From contig CAWJDO010000002.1 in NCBI GenBank assembly GCA_963841635.1, forward strand, positions 4,092,001 through 4,156,000: a stretch of 64,000 bases of DNA. The letters are read 5' to 3'. Source of the stretch: DASWZN01 sp963841635 (GTDB lineage Bacteria; Acidobacteriota; Terriglobia; Bryobacterales; Bryobacteraceae). Of the stretch, positions 54,534-64,000 are shown piece after piece. Numbering within the stretch: position 1 is the first letter of the stretch; every line of letters begins with the position of its first letter. The notes below the pieces were generated by a model. That model ran no database searches. It worked only from the letters and a program-made list of their open reading frames with translations, and was not told the origin of the DNA. The translations under genes and the position numbers were made by a program.

Positions 54534-54989
54534 TTACTGCGATGTGCCTTTCTCCGAGTCACAAATGATAGTCACAGGTCCTTCATTGGTAAGCTCGACT
54601 GCCATCGATGCCTGGAAGATACCTGTCTCCGCCGGCGCCCCTCGCTTACGACAGGCCAGGACGAAATAGTCATACAGAGCGCGAGCTTCAGCGGAGGGCG
54701 CAGCCAGGTCAAAGCCCGGTCGGCGGCCCTTCCGGCAATCGCCGTACAGCGTAAATTGAGAGACAATCAGCAGCGAGCCTCCGGTTTCAAGCACGCTGCG
54801 ATTCATTTTGCCCGCATCGTCCGGGAAGATACGCAGGCCGGTTACTTTGTCCGCCAGGTAATCGGCATCCGCTTGTGTATCGCACTTGGCCACTCCCAAC
54901 AACACCACCAGGCCCGACGCGATCTCGCCCGTAGTACGTCCACCCACCACTACGCGCGCCCGACTGACTCGCTGAATGACAACCCTCAT
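54534..54989 (-). CDS. dtd: D-aminoacyl-tRNA deacylase
   Basis: A 151-residue enzyme that removes D-amino acids from tRNA. MRVVIQRVSRARV opening, SQFTLYGDCRKGRRPGF (about 80-96) and the GPVT cis-proline motif (NEGPVTIICDS, near 140) are diagnostic. ATG 54989 is chosen; the upstream frame runs into the palindromic repeat at 55020. Separated from the 91-aa gene by 34 bp. Confidence 0.95.
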   Translation of the reverse strand: MRVVIQRVSRARVVVGGRTTGEIASGLVVLLGVAKCDTQADADYLADKVTGLRIFPDDAGKMNRSVLETGGSLLIVSQFTLYGDCRKGRRPGFDLAAPSAEARALYDYFVLACRKRGAPAETGIFQASMAVELTNEGPVTIICDSEKGTSQ

Positions 54990-55019
54990 ACGTCGTAAGT
55001 GTACCCCAGCGTAGTGCGC

Positions 55020-55123
55020 CGTAAATTTCGAGCAGTATGACTGAGAGATGACCAGCGGTGGGACAGGCACGAATTTCGCCAGTGCGGCGAAATTCGAGCC
55101 AGTCCCGGGTTCGCCGCCAATTC
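55020..55123. repeat. Palindromic intergenic repeat, copy 2 (GGGACAGGC...AATTTCG family)
   Basis: Arms 55060-55078 and 55088-55106 have the same 19-nt inverted repeat as copy 1 (996-1042). Loop AGTG-type differs by a few bases. Located in the spacer between divergent dtd and purM. Confidence 0.8.
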
Positions 55124-55135
55124 CGCACTACCCCA

Positions 55136-55164
55136 GCACCGAACCGCGACCGTCAGGGAGCGGA
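55136..55164 (+). repeat. CCGAACCGCGACCGTCAGGGAGCGG repeat
   Basis: A plus-strand copy of the dispersed family, in the leader of purM. Confidence 0.7.
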
Positions 55165-55211
55165 CGTCGACGCCGTCCACTTATGCGCCCGCTATACTGT
55201 AGATTCCAACG

Positions 55212-56254
55212 ATGGCACCTCGAAAAGCAGTGCGCTACAAAGACGCCGGCGTCGATATCGACGAAGCGGATCGCGCCGTAGATCATATCAAGCACCTGGC
55301 CCGCGCCACCTTCACGCGCGGCGTGGTCACCGATATCGGAGCGTTCGGCGCCGGTTTCCAGCTCACCGGATGGAAGAAGCCGGTCCTGGTAAGCTCGGCC
55401 GACGGCGTCGGCACGAAGCTCAAGATCGCTTTCGCCGCCGGCCGGCACGACACCGTGGGCCAGGACCTGGTGAACCATTGCGTCAATGATATCGGCGTGC
55501 TCGGCGCCAGGCCGCTCTTCTTTCTCGATTACTACGCCACCGGCAAACTCGACGCGGAAGTCGCGCGCCAGGTTGTCTCCGGATTGTCCCGCGCCTGCCG
55601 CGAGAACGGCTGCGCGCTGATCGGCGGCGAAACCGCGGAGATGCCCGGCCTCTACGCTCCCGGCGAATACGACATGGCTGGATTCATCGTGGGCGCCGTC
55701 GAGCGTAACCGCATGCTCAACGGCAGCACCATCCGCACCGGCGACGTGCTCCTGGGCCTGCCCTCCACCGGCCTGCACACCAACGGTTACTCGCTGGCCC
55801 GTAAGCTGCTGCTCGAGGTGGCCGGCTATGGGGTCAAGACCTACCTGCCGGAGCTCGGTGGCACGGTCGGAGATGAGTTACTCAAGGTGCACCGCAGCTA
55901 CCTCGCGCCCCTTCAGGCGCTCGCCGCAAAAGGGTTGCTCAAGGGCGCGGCGCACATCACCGGCGGCGGCATCACCGGCAACACGCCGCGCATTCTGCCG
56001 CCCCGCGTGGCCATCGAAGTCGATACCGCTTCCTGGAAGGTGCCGCCCATCTTCGAGCTGTTGCGGCGCCTCGGCAACATTCCCGACGACGACTATCGCC
56101 GCACCTTCAACCTGGGCATCGGCATGATCCTGGTTGTCGCGAACCGGAACCTGGCGCGCGCCAGGAAGCTGCTGGACGGCCTCGACCAGCCTTGCCACGA
56201 AATCGGCCGCGTGGTTCCACTGAAACGCGGGTCCAAGGCGCGGGTGATCTATCT

Positions 56255-56258
<4 letters not shown>
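55212..56258 (+). CDS. purM: Phosphoribosylformylglycinamidine cyclo-ligase
   Basis: A 348-residue enzyme that closes the imidazole ring to AIR. SSADGVGTKLKIAF (about 60-73), DLVNHCVNDIGVLGARPLFFLDY (about 87-109), IGGETAEMPGLY (about 133-144) and HITGGGITGNTPRIL are seen. Its stop overlaps the purN ATG by four bases. PurMN is separate from purQLF by about 6 kb. Confidence 0.97.
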
Positions 56259-56848
<590 letters not shown>

Positions 56849-56869
<21 letters not shown>

Positions 56870-58573
56870 GGAGCGGTCAACCTCCGCCCTCACCCTCTCC
56901 GCAACGTCCGCCGCCTCCACATCGGACTTCCGCCGCCCGCGCCGCTCCACCAGTTCCACCAGACCCTGCGCGAACTTCTTGCCGATGACGATGCGGTAGG
57001 GCACGCCGATCAGGTCCGCGTCTTTGAACTTCACCCCCGGCCGCTCGTCGCGGTCGTCGAACAGAACGTCCAGCCCCAGCGCCCGGCAGCTCTCATAGAT
57101 GTCGATGGCGGCCTGCCGCTGCGTCTGGTCCCCGATGTTGACCGGCGTGATGACCACCTGGAACGGCGCGATCGCAGCCGGCAACGCCATCCCGTCCGCG
57201 TCGCTATAAAGCTCCACCGCGGAACTCAGGATGCGCTCGATGCCGATCCCGTACGACCCCATCACCGGCGTGCAATCTTCGCCCGCGGCGTTCTGCACGC
57301 GCAGTCCCAGAATGCTCGAATAGCGCGAACCCAGCTTGAAGATGTGCCCGATCTCGATGGCCTTGCCCAGCGCCAGCGGAGCACTGCAGCGCGCGCACGC
57401 ATCTCCCTCCGCGGTCTGCCGCAGATCGTGATACTCGGCCTCAAAGTCTTCCTCCGGCGTCACGCCCCGCAGATGCTGGCCATCCTTGTTCGCGCCCGCG
57501 ATCATGTTCTTGCGCCCGCGCAGCGCCTCATCGGCCAGTATGCGCATCTTGCCGGCCCCCACCGGGCCGAGCGAGCCTGCTTCTGCCCCGAACCAGCCTA
57601 CGATCTCCTCCGGATGCGCCGCGCGGAACTCGCGAGCGCCCGCGGCCCGCTGAAACTTCGTCTCGCTCATTTGGTGGTCGCCGCGCACCAGCGCCAGCAC
57701 CGGCTGTCCGTCGGCCACCATCACCAGGCTCTTGATGAACGAGCTTCCAGGATGGCCCGTGAACTCCGTGAGCTGCTCGATGGTCTTGATGCCCGGCGTG
57801 AGAAACGCTTCGGGCGTCAGGTCGCCGGCCGGGTCGGGCCGCGCCGGCGGCGTGGCGGCCGAGACGGCTTTCTCGAGATTGGCCGCATAGCCGCACTGGG
57901 CGCAGGTCACCACCCAGTCTTCGCCCGCCTCCGACTTCACCATGAATTCGTGGGACTGGCTGCCTCCCATCGCTCCCGAATCCGCCTCCACCGCCAGAAA
58001 CTCCAGCCCGCAGCGGCGGAAGATCCGCCCGTAGGCGTCGTAGTGCTTGCAGTAAGCGGCGTCGAGCCCCGCCGCATCCATGTCGAATGTGTACGAGTCC
58101 TTCATGAGGAACTGCCGCACCCGCATCAACCCGGAGCGCGGTCGCGGCTCGTCGCGGAACTTGGTCTGGATCTGATACCAGATCTGCGGAAGCTGTTTGT
58201 AACTATGCAGCTCGTTACGCGCGATGGCGGTCATGACTTCTTCCGCGGTCATGCCCAGGCACATGTCGTGGCCGTTGCGGTCCTTCAGCCGGAACTGGTC
58301 GTGGCCCATGATTTCCCAGCGGCCCGATTCCTGCCACAGCTCCGCCGGCTGCAGCGCCGGCAGCAGAAACTCCTGCGCGCCGATTGCGTCCATCTCCTGC
58401 CGCACGATAGCGACGATTCTATTCAGCGAGCGCTGCGCCAGAAACAGGTAGCTATAAACGCCCGCCGCGAGCTGGCGAATATATCCGGCCCGCAGCAGAA
58501 GGCGGTGGCTGACCACTTCCGCCTCAGCCGGATCCTCGCGCAGAGTAGGAATGAAGAGTTGACTCCAACGCAT
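56849..58573 (-). CDS. proS: Prolyl-tRNA synthetase (bacterial type with editing domain)
   Basis: A 574-residue class II synthetase. Motif 2-type RDEPRPRSGLMRVRQFLMKDSY (about 133-155), the INS-type editing insertion (about 220-410), and motif 3 near GSYGIGIERILSSAVE (about 435-450). The C-terminal anticodon-binding domain ends VDRSLTVAAQ, where the last residues come from a repeat that overlaps purN by 21 bp on the other strand. Length fits the bacterial ProS with editing domain. Confidence 0.96.
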
Positions 58574-58602
58574 TGGTACAGCATAACAGGCGCGTCACCA
58601 CC

Positions 58603-58636
58603 AGCCATCTACCATCGGCCATCAACCCTCGGCCTT
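58603..58636. repeat. CCATCGGCCATC-type simple tract
   Basis: CCATCTACCATCGGCCATCA between divergent proS and rpiB; related to the tracts at 36260 and 48430. No gene. Confidence 0.5.
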
Positions 58637-58673
58637 CCTCCGTTCGCATGTTAGAATTGGCTCTCTGCCCCCT

Positions 58674-59120
58674 ATGAAAGTCGCAATCGGTGCCGATCAT
58701 GCCGGATTTCTTTTGAAGGAACGCCTCCGCCTCAAATTGGAGCAGGAGGGCCACCAGGTTCTGGACGAAGGTACGCGCTCCACCGAGTCGTGCGACTATC
58801 CCGATTTCGCGGCGCCGGTGGCTCGCGATGTGGTCGCGGGCCGCGCCGATCGCGGCATCCTGGTCTGCGGCACCGGCGTCGGCATGTCCATCGCCGCCAA
58901 TAAAGTCGCCGGCATTCGCGCCGCTCTGGGAACCGTCCCCGAGGAAGTCCGGCTGGCCCGCGCGCACAACGACGCCAACATACTTACGCTGGGCGCCCGG
59001 TTCATCGAGGAGCCCGCCGCGGAAGCCTTGCTGGACGTCTTTCTCGAGACCGCCTTCGATGGCGGCCGCCACGCACAGCGCGTGGCAAAGATCGCCGCCC
59101 TGGAGGGGAAGCAATCATGA
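58674..59120 (+). CDS. rpiB: Ribose-5-phosphate isomerase B
   Basis: A 148-residue RpiB/LacAB-type sugar-phosphate isomerase of the pentose phosphate pathway. AIGADHAGFLLK (about 4-15), YPDFAAPVA, and GILVCGTGVGMSIAANK (about 61-77), with the base Cys in that segment. RpiB upstream of glyA is a common gene pair. Ends with the ATGA overlap into glyA. Confidence 0.95.
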   Translation: MKVAIGADHAGFLLKERLRLKLEQEGHQVLDEGTRSTESCDYPDFAAPVARDVVAGRADRGILVCGTGVGMSIAANKVAGIRAALGTVPEEVRLARAHNDANILTLGARFIEEPAAEALLDVFLETAFDGGRHAQRVAKIAALEGKQS

Positions 59121-60400
59121 ATGAGCAGGAGACCATGTCCCGGCCGCTGGCCGAGGTCGATCCGCAGGTCTACGACGCCATCCGGCAGGAGTTACAGCGG
59201 CAGAACTCGCGCCTCGAGCTGATCGCCAGCGAGAACTTCGTTTCCGAAGCGGTGCTCGAAGCCGCGGGCAGCGTGCTCACCAATAAGTACGCCGAGGGCT
59301 ATCCCGGCAAGCGCTATTACGGCGGCTGCCAGTATGTTGACGTGATCGAAACGCTGGCCATCGAGCGCGCCAGGCAGTTATTCCACGCCGAGCACGCCAA
59401 CGTGCAGCCGCACTCGGGCGCGCAGGCTAACATGGCCGCCTACGCCGCCTTCTTGCAGCCCGGCGACACCATCCTGGGGATGAATCTCTCGCACGGCGGC
59501 CACCTCACCCACGGCAGTCCCTACAACTTCTCGGGCAAGCTTTATAAGATCGTGCCCTACGGCGTGAATCGTGAGACCGAGCGGATCGACTACGTCGAAC
59601 TGGCCACCCTCGCCACGGAGCACCGCCCCAAGATGATCGTGGCCGGCGGCAGCGCCTATCCCCGCATCATCGATTTCCGGCGCATGCGTGAGATCGCGGA
59701 CGCGAGCGGCGCGATGCTGATGGTCGATATGGCGCATTTCTCGGGACTGGTGGCGGCGGGCGTCCATCCCAACCCCTGCGAGTACGCCGACATCGTGACC
59801 TCAACCACCCACAAGACGCTGCGCGGGCCGCGCTCCGGCATCATTCTCTGCCGCGCCCAGCACGCACCGGCCATCGATAAGTCGGTCTTCCCCGGCATAC
59901 AGGGCGGCCCGCTGATGCACATTATCGCCGCCAAGGCGGTGTGCTTCCTACTGGCCATGCAGCCCGAATTCGTGGAATATCAGAAACGCGTGGTGGCCAA
60001 CGCCGCCGCGCTGGCCGCGGGCCTGGCCCAGGCCGGATTCCGCGTCGTCTCGGGGGGCACGGACACGCACCTCCTGCTGCTCGACGTGTTCTCGAAAGGC
60101 ATCCGGGGCAAGGAGGCCGAGCAGGCCCTCGACGAGGCCTACATCACCGCCAATAAGAACACCATCCCGTTCGATACCAACAAGCCGTTCAACCCCAGCG
60201 GCATCCGCCTGGGCAGCCCCGCCGTAACAAGCCGCGGTTTCGGCGAACCGGAAATGGGCGAGGTAGCCCTGCTCATTGCCGAAGTGCTCAACAACATCGG
60301 CTCCCAGGAAACCGGCGCCGCGGTCCGGGCCCGCGTAAAGGCGCTCACCGACAGGTTCCCGCTGTATGCCTGGAAGCTCAGCCCGGTGATGGCGCAGTGA
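59117..60400 (+). CDS. glyA: Serine hydroxymethyltransferase
   Basis: A 427-residue PLP enzyme converting serine + THF to glycine + methylene-THF. LIASENFVSEAVLEAAGS (about 35-52), HSGAQANMAAY (about 98-108), and the PLP Lys in TSTTHKTLRGPRSG (about 228-241). It supplies glycine and one-carbon units for purines and thymidylate. Overlaps rpiB by four bases. Confidence 0.97.
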   Translation: MNEQETMSRPLAEVDPQVYDAIRQELQRQNSRLELIASENFVSEAVLEAAGSVLTNKYAEGYPGKRYYGGCQYVDVIETLAIERARQLFHAEHANVQPHSGAQANMAAYAAFLQPGDTILGMNLSHGGHLTHGSPYNFSGKLYKIVPYGVNRETERIDYVELATLATEHRPKMIVAGGSAYPRIIDFRRMREIADASGAMLMVDMAHFSGLVAAGVHPNPCEYADIVTSTTHKTLRGPRSGIILCRAQHAPAIDKSVFPGIQGGPLMHIIAAKAVCFLLAMQPEFVEYQKRVVANAAALAAGLAQAGFRVVSGGTDTHLLLLDVFSKGIRGKEAEQALDEAYITANKNTIPFDTNKPFNPSGIRLGSPAVTSRGFGEPEMGEVALLIAEVLNNIGSQETGAAVRARVKALTDRFPLYAWKLSPVMAQ

Positions 60401-61555
60401 ATGCCCATCCGGATCGCCATTGACGTCCGCCGCACCCGCGACTTCGGTATCGGGACCTACATCCGCAACCTCGTCCAGGCCCTGGCCGCGCTGGACCACG
60501 AAAACCGTTACGTCCTGATCGCCCTCAACGCCGACGAACCCGAACTGGCCGACCTGCCCCCCAACTTCGAAATCGCCGTCTACCGGCGTCAGGACACCGA
60601 ATGGATGGACCAGTTCGCGTTTTACTTTTTCCTGCGCACCATCCGGGCCGACCTGGTGCACATGCCCTTGAACCTGGTCCCGCTTCTGATGCCCAAGCCT
60701 TACGTGGTCACCATCCACGACATGGGCAGCCTGCTATTCGGCAACCGGGCGCAGATGCGCTCCGGCTTCCGCATGTTTCTGTTCCGCAGGGGGCTGCTGC
60801 GGGCCGAACGCGTCATCGCGGTCTCCACGGCCACGCGCCGCGACATCGAGAGCTTCCTCGGAATTCCATCCAACCGCATTCACCAGATTTACGATGCGCC
60901 CGACCCGCATTTCTCGCGCCCGCCCGATAAGGGCGCCCAATCCACGGAGCGCCAGCAGACCCTGGAGCGCTATCAGATCGACTACCCGTTCCTGCTCTAC
61001 GCCGGCGCCGTCCGCCCGCAGAAGAACATCCCTCGCCTGGTCGAGGCGTTCGCCGTCCTGCGCGGCGATCTCGAGCACCACCCGGTCTACAAGGACCTGC
61101 ACCTGATTATCATTGGGGACGAAATCACCAAGTACCCGGCCCTCCGCCGCGCGGTGATCAAGACGCGAGTCGAAAAGCTGGTCCGCTTCCTTGGGTTCGT
61201 GCCCCTCGATACCCTGCGGGTGTTCTTCGAGTCGGCGTCCGCGTTCGTGTTCCCGTCGCTCTACGAGGGCTTCGGTCTGCCGCCGCTCGAGGCCATGGCC
61301 TGCGGCACGCCGGTTGTCACCTCGAACGTCAGCTCACTGCCAGAAGTCGCCGGGAACGCGGCCATGCTGGTCAATCCCGAGAACGTCTTCGACATCGCGC
61401 GCGGCATCCGCGAAGTGCTGCTGGACGAGAACCTGCGCTCCGAACTCATCCGGCGGGGCCACGAACAGGTTCGCCGCTTCAGTTGGGCCACCGCCGCCCG
61501 CCAGGTCCTCGACATCTACCAGGAGGTCGCCGGAGCAAAAGCTTCGCGTCCGTGA
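60401..61555 (+). CDS. Glycosyltransferase family 4 protein
   Basis: A 384-residue GT-B glycosyltransferase. The N-terminal VRRTRDFGIGTYIRNLVQAL, and the C-terminal nucleotide-sugar region with LLYAGAVRPQKNIPRLVEAF (about 200-219) and the EX7E-type FPSLYEGFGLPPLEAMA segment (about 285-301). ATG 60401 begins right after the glyA stop. Donor and acceptor unknown; perhaps a polysaccharide or glycolipid enzyme. Confidence 0.88.
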   Translation: MPIRIAIDVRRTRDFGIGTYIRNLVQALAALDHENRYVLIALNADEPELADLPPNFEIAVYRRQDTEWMDQFAFYFFLRTIRADLVHMPLNLVPLLMPKPYVVTIHDMGSLLFGNRAQMRSGFRMFLFRRGLLRAERVIAVSTATRRDIESFLGIPSNRIHQIYDAPDPHFSRPPDKGAQSTERQQTLERYQIDYPFLLYAGAVRPQKNIPRLVEAFAVLRGDLEHHPVYKDLHLIIIGDEITKYPALRRAVIKTRVEKLVRFLGFVPLDTLRVFFESASAFVFPSLYEGFGLPPLEAMACGTPVVTSNVSSLPEVAGNAAMLVNPENVFDIARGIREVLLDENLRSELIRRGHEQVRRFSWATAARQVLDIYQEVAGAKASRP

Positions 61556-61561
61556 CCCCCG

Positions 61562-61590
61562 GCACCGAGCCGCGACCGTGAGGGAGCGGA
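61562..61590 (+). repeat. CACCGAGCCGCGACCGTGAGGGAGCGG repeat
   Basis: A copy of the dispersed family at the end of the glycosyltransferase gene. It fits between two converging genes. Confidence 0.7.
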
Positions 61591-61616
61591 GTGCAGCGCC
61601 ATTTCAGAGGCGGACA

Positions 61617-61979
61617 CTAGAAACTCTCTTGCGGTTGCACTCCAGGCTTGTCGAATTGCCCTCTGTCTTTCCATCCCTCCGCACCCACACCGGCAAACTC
61701 CCCCTGTTCGTTCCGCTCAATCCCCGCGATAGTCGCTACTTCGGGAACTTTAAGGGGAGAAGCGGCCCCCTTGATCAAGTCTAATACCGTCAAATCCAAC
61801 CGCCGCAGGATACGATCCGCGTTTTCGATCGACAAGGTGCGCACCCCCTTGAGGATGTGGTGCATGTGTGGCTGCGAGATCCCGATCATGCGGGCCAGGC
61901 CTCTCTCGGTCAGGTCCCCGTTCCGTACGTATGTCTTGACCTGCGCTAGCAGTCGACGCTGGAGGGTCTCGAAGTCCAT
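61617..61979 (-). CDS. XRE-family transcriptional regulator
   Basis: A 120-residue protein. Helix-turn-helix about residues 20-60 (DLTERGLARMIGISQPHMHHILKG) of the XRE/Cro type, followed by about 60 residues without a clear fold. Likely a local regulator; the target is not known. Its gene is convergent with the glycosyltransferase and divergent from the Cys-rich HTH gene. Confidence 0.8.
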   Translation of the reverse strand: MDFETLQRRLLAQVKTYVRNGDLTERGLARMIGISQPHMHHILKGVRTLSIENADRILRRLDLTVLDLIKGAASPLKVPEVATIAGIERNEQGEFAGVGAEGWKDRGQFDKPGVQPQESF

Positions 61980-62183
61980 GTTCCTGTCTCGGCCGCGTGA
62001 TTCCTCACAGAAATAGGTGACTGCAGAAGTATGGGTATCTCAAGGTATTAATCCACTTTAACTATGCTTATTACGGCCAATTGCTGCCGTCGCTGTAGCC
62101 CGTCCCTATCTTCTTTGCGGCAAGACGCCCGGTCCGGCGAATTGACCCTTTCTCGATGGCGCTTACTCTTGGGACAGGTTTTT

Positions 62184-62214
62184 GGGCGATCCTCAAACAT
62201 CTGAGGCGCCCTTT
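62184..62214 (+). promoter_or_regulatory. Terminator-like hairpin upstream of the Cys-rich gene (attenuator candidate)
   Basis: GGGCG/CGCCC with CCTCA/TGAGG inside (AT bulge, loop AACATC) at 62184-62211 followed by TTT. It lies 19 nt before the ATG at 62233, so it could stop transcription in the leader (attenuation) or end an upstream transcript. Confidence 0.55.
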
Positions 62215-62232
62215 AAAGAGGACATCAACAAA

Positions 62233-62802
62233 ATGGAATGGAATCGAACAGAGACAGTAGCACTTGCAAAACACTCCTGCACGCTGTGTCATGGACTCGG
62301 GTTGCACCTCGGTCGCGGAGCAGAAGCCGCTCCTTGCAACTGCGTTTTGCGCGCCATTTTCCGGGCGTGCTACGCCCGCTTTCGTCACTGCGCTTCGAAA
62401 GAAAAGTACATGAGCAAGATCTCACTCGAATTCGTCGCCGGGAGAGAACGCAACTTCAGTTGGGGCCGCAAGGACGAGGAATACATCGCCGACTTCGTCC
62501 TGGTGAGCCGGCGCACCCTTCCCGAGTTAGAATATAAGGTCTTTAAGTTTCATTTTCTTTTGGGGGCGGACTGGAAGCTTTGCTGCCGCCGCCTGGCCAT
62601 CGACCGCGGGAACTTCTTCCATGCGATCTATCGCATTGAGCGGACCCTCGGCCGCGTCTTCCGCGAGTTGGAGCCGTACGGTCTGTTTCCGCTGGACGAG
62701 TACTTTCACGGCGCCATCCGCGCGGAGCCGACGGTGATCCGGCGTACCGCGCCGCTCCGCATGGGGAGCCCTCTGCGGCCCGCCCTCCTGAAGTCCGCAT
62801 AA
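62233..62802 (+). CDS. Cys-rich protein with sigma-region-4-like helix-turn-helix
   Basis: A 189-residue protein. N-terminal Cys cluster (Cys16, 19, 35, 37, 46, 53; CTLCHGLGLHLG, CNCVLRAIFRACYARF) fits a zinc- or iron-sulfur-binding domain. The C-terminal half (about 100-158) resembles sigma-70 region 4: LLGADWKLCCRRLAIDRGNFFHAIYRIE. ATG 62233 is used (AAAGAGG eleven bases upstream); TTG 62182 would place the start inside a hairpin. I believe it is a multicopy family in Solibacter-type acidobacteria of unknown role. A DNA- or RNA-binding regulator is inferred. Confidence 0.6.
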   Translation: MEWNRTETVALAKHSCTLCHGLGLHLGRGAEAAPCNCVLRAIFRACYARFRHCASKEKYMSKISLEFVAGRERNFSWGRKDEEYIADFVLVSRRTLPELEYKVFKFHFLLGADWKLCCRRLAIDRGNFFHAIYRIERTLGRVFRELEPYGLFPLDEYFHGAIRAEPTVIRRTAPLRMGSPLRPALLKSA

Positions 62803-62938
62803 ACGAACTCGGACCGTGGCGCACGCGTTAGCGTACCGGCGTGGGCTTCAGCCCACGGTCGGGTGGAGCGGACCGGAGCACGCTCCAGCACGCTAGAGCG
62901 TGCGCCAGGCAGCCCCCAGTCCCGCACAAGCTCACCGG
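62803..62938. repeat. Intergenic GC-rich hairpins, no gene
   Basis: CGTGGGCT/AGCCCACG (loop TC, about 62840-62860) and GCACGCT/AGCGTGC (about 62878-62902) form hairpins between converging genes. A short GTGGCGCACGCGTTAGCGTACC unit precedes them. They may be a further palindromic repeat type. Confidence 0.6.
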
Positions 62939-63388
62939 TTACGGCCGCAGCGACTCGAAGAAGTGGCGCAGCAGCTCCAGGCAGTCGGCGGCGAGCACGC
63001 CTTCCGTGATTTCGACCCGATGGTTGAGCAGGTCCGAATCGGCGAGGCGGAACTTACTGCGGACACCCCCGAAGCGCAGGTCGCGCGAGCCGAATACCAG
63101 CCGCGCAATCCGCGCGGTCACTAAGGCGCCGGCGCACATGACGCACGGCTCGAGCGTGACGTAGAGCGTCGCGCCTTCCAGGCGGTAGTTGCCGATGGAC
63201 GCCGCGGCCTCCCTCAACGCCAGCATCTCCGCGTGTGCCGTTGGATCGGAGCGCGCCACGGAGGAATTGCGGCCCCGGCCGGCGATGACGCCGTCAAGCG
63301 TCACTACCGCGCCCACCGGCACCTCGCCTGCGGCCTCGGCCTGGCGTGCCAGCGCCAGCGCTTCGCGCATCGCTTCTTCGTCGCTCAC
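62939..63388 (-). CDS. tadA: tRNA-specific adenosine deaminase
   Basis: A 149-residue zinc deaminase that makes inosine at the tRNA wobble position. The zinc ligands and base are in TAHAEMLAL (His-x-Glu) and TLEPCVMCAGAL (PCxxC). Length and the EVPVGAVV opening fit TadA. Confidence 0.94.
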   Translation of the reverse strand: MSDEEAMREALALARQAEAAGEVPVGAVVTLDGVIAGRGRNSSVARSDPTAHAEMLALREAAASIGNYRLEGATLYVTLEPCVMCAGALVTARIARLVFGSRDLRFGGVRSKFRLADSDLLNHRVEITEGVLAADCLELLRHFFESLRP

Positions 63389-63517
63389 CGGGGCCAGTGT
63401 AGCGCGACGGGGGCAGCCCCTGCGATTCGCCGGTCGGAGCCCGCCGTTCAGCGGTTCCGCGCAGCAGCCCGCCGATTCCGGATTTGCGCGTTCTGACCGT
63501 TCGCTAGAATGAAGTCA

Positions 63518-64000
63518 ATGGCCCGATTCCTTCCACTGATTTTGAAGAACGGGTGGCGCAACCACCGCCGCACGCTGCTGACCGTGTTCAGCATCGGAGT
63601 CTCGCTGTGCCTGCTGGGCGTGGTCATGGCGCTGTACAAAGCCTTCTACTTCGCCCAGCCCAACGAGTCCCAGGCGCTGCGGCTGATCACCCGAAATCGC
63701 GTGTCGCTGGCTCAGCCGCTGCCGATCTTTTATGGTCCCAAGATCCACCAGATCCGCGGCGTGCGCGAAGTGATGATGTCGCAGTGGTTCGGCGGCACAT
63801 ACAAAGACGCGCGCGACCCCAACAACTTCTTCGCGCGGCTTGGCGTCGAGCCTGAAAAGCTCTTCACCGTGGTCGGCGAAATGGTCATCCCCGAGGACCA
63901 GAAGCAGGCCTTCCTGCACGACCGCACCGGCTGCATCCTGGGAAGGAAGCTCGCCCAGCGTCTCAATCTGAAGGTCGGCGACCGCATCACCATCGTCGGC
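63518..64000 (+). CDS. ABC transporter permease (MacB/FtsX type), N-terminal part
   Basis: The gene runs out of the window at 64000 after 161 codons. Start is ATG 63518 or 63509 (MKSMARFLPLIL). First transmembrane helix about residues 20-40 (LLTVFSIGVSLCLLGVVMAL), then an extracytoplasmic MacB-type periplasmic core domain (GVREVMMSQWFGG..., LGRKLAQRLNLKVGDRITIVG). Likely a lipoprotein or efflux export permease. No ATPase partner is seen yet. Confidence 0.8.
   Translation, partial: MARFLPLILKNGWRNHRRTLLTVFSIGVSLCLLGVVMALYKAFYFAQPNESQALRLITRNRVSLAQPLPIFYGPKIHQIRGVREVMMSQWFGGTYKDARDPNNFFARLGVEPEKLFTVVGEMVIPEDQKQAFLHDRTGCILGRKLAQRLNLKVGDRITIVG

Overview
The window is a dense, GC-rich bacterial chromosome segment with about 62 protein genes on both strands. 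I found no tRNA, rRNA, CRISPR array, transposase or phage module. Gene content points to Acidobacteriota, most likely the Bryobacterales/Solibacter group: Tat-exported glycoside hydrolases, a BadF-type sugar kinase, a carboxypeptidase-regulatory-like secreted protein, a Cys-rich helix-turn-helix family I associate with that group, a tetraether-synthase-like radical SAM enzyme, and several families of short palindromic intergenic repeats. This placement is an inference from content; no marker-gene comparison was possible.

Layout. 1-3.9 kb: secreted protein, DUF4380-like protein, Tat-exported clan-A glycoside hydrolase, small ORFs. 3.7-9.7 kb (minus): operon of zinc-ribbon membrane protein, nth, 723-aa glycosyltransferase-like protein, BadF kinase, pgk and a 64-aa protein. 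9.8-15.5 kb: NadD-like gene, then dnaG-rpoD and a TPR/double-aspartyl-protease gene. 15.5-19.6 kb: two coupled, similarly organised exported proteins. 19.8-23 kb: GH42 beta-galactosidase, a strongly folded 400-nt noncoding region, an anchored protein. 23.3-27.5 kb (minus): Tes-like radical SAM, then lipoprotein, nusB, ribH, enoyl-CoA hydratase. 27.5-36.2 kb: lepA, penicillin-acylase-like hydrolase, CNNM/CorC protein, AlkD, prenyltransferase-like repeat protein plus DUF362. 36.3-42.9 kb: SPFH protein, small membrane proteins, and a three-gene module with an actin-like ATPase. 43-49.1 kb: vapBC, then an aminotransferase, purF, purL and purQ (minus). 49.2-54.2 kb: tudor-like protein, greA, phospholipid synthase, nikR, and an ECF nickel/cobalt transporter. 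54.2-64 kb: dtd, purM-purN, proS, rpiB-glyA-glycosyltransferase, XRE regulator, Cys-rich HTH protein, tadA, and the start of an ABC permease.

How the genes work together. De novo purine synthesis is split between purQLF (44.8-49.1 kb) and purMN (55.2-56.9 kb); glyA supplies the one-carbon units used by PurN. Metal uptake (CbiM/NikM-type S component, Q, O) sits beside its likely Ni-responsive repressor NikR. Translational coupling is very common: many neighbours overlap by 1 or 4 bases (ATGA, GTGA, TGATG, TAATG).

Most worth following up: (1) the coiled-coil / 51-aa membrane / actin-like ATPase cassette at 40.1-42.0 kb; (2) the Tes-like radical SAM protein at 23.3-25.0 kb; (3) the structured noncoding region at 21.9-22.3 kb; (4) repeat families whose hairpin stems vary in a compensated way and which form the ends of several genes, including both purN and proS.
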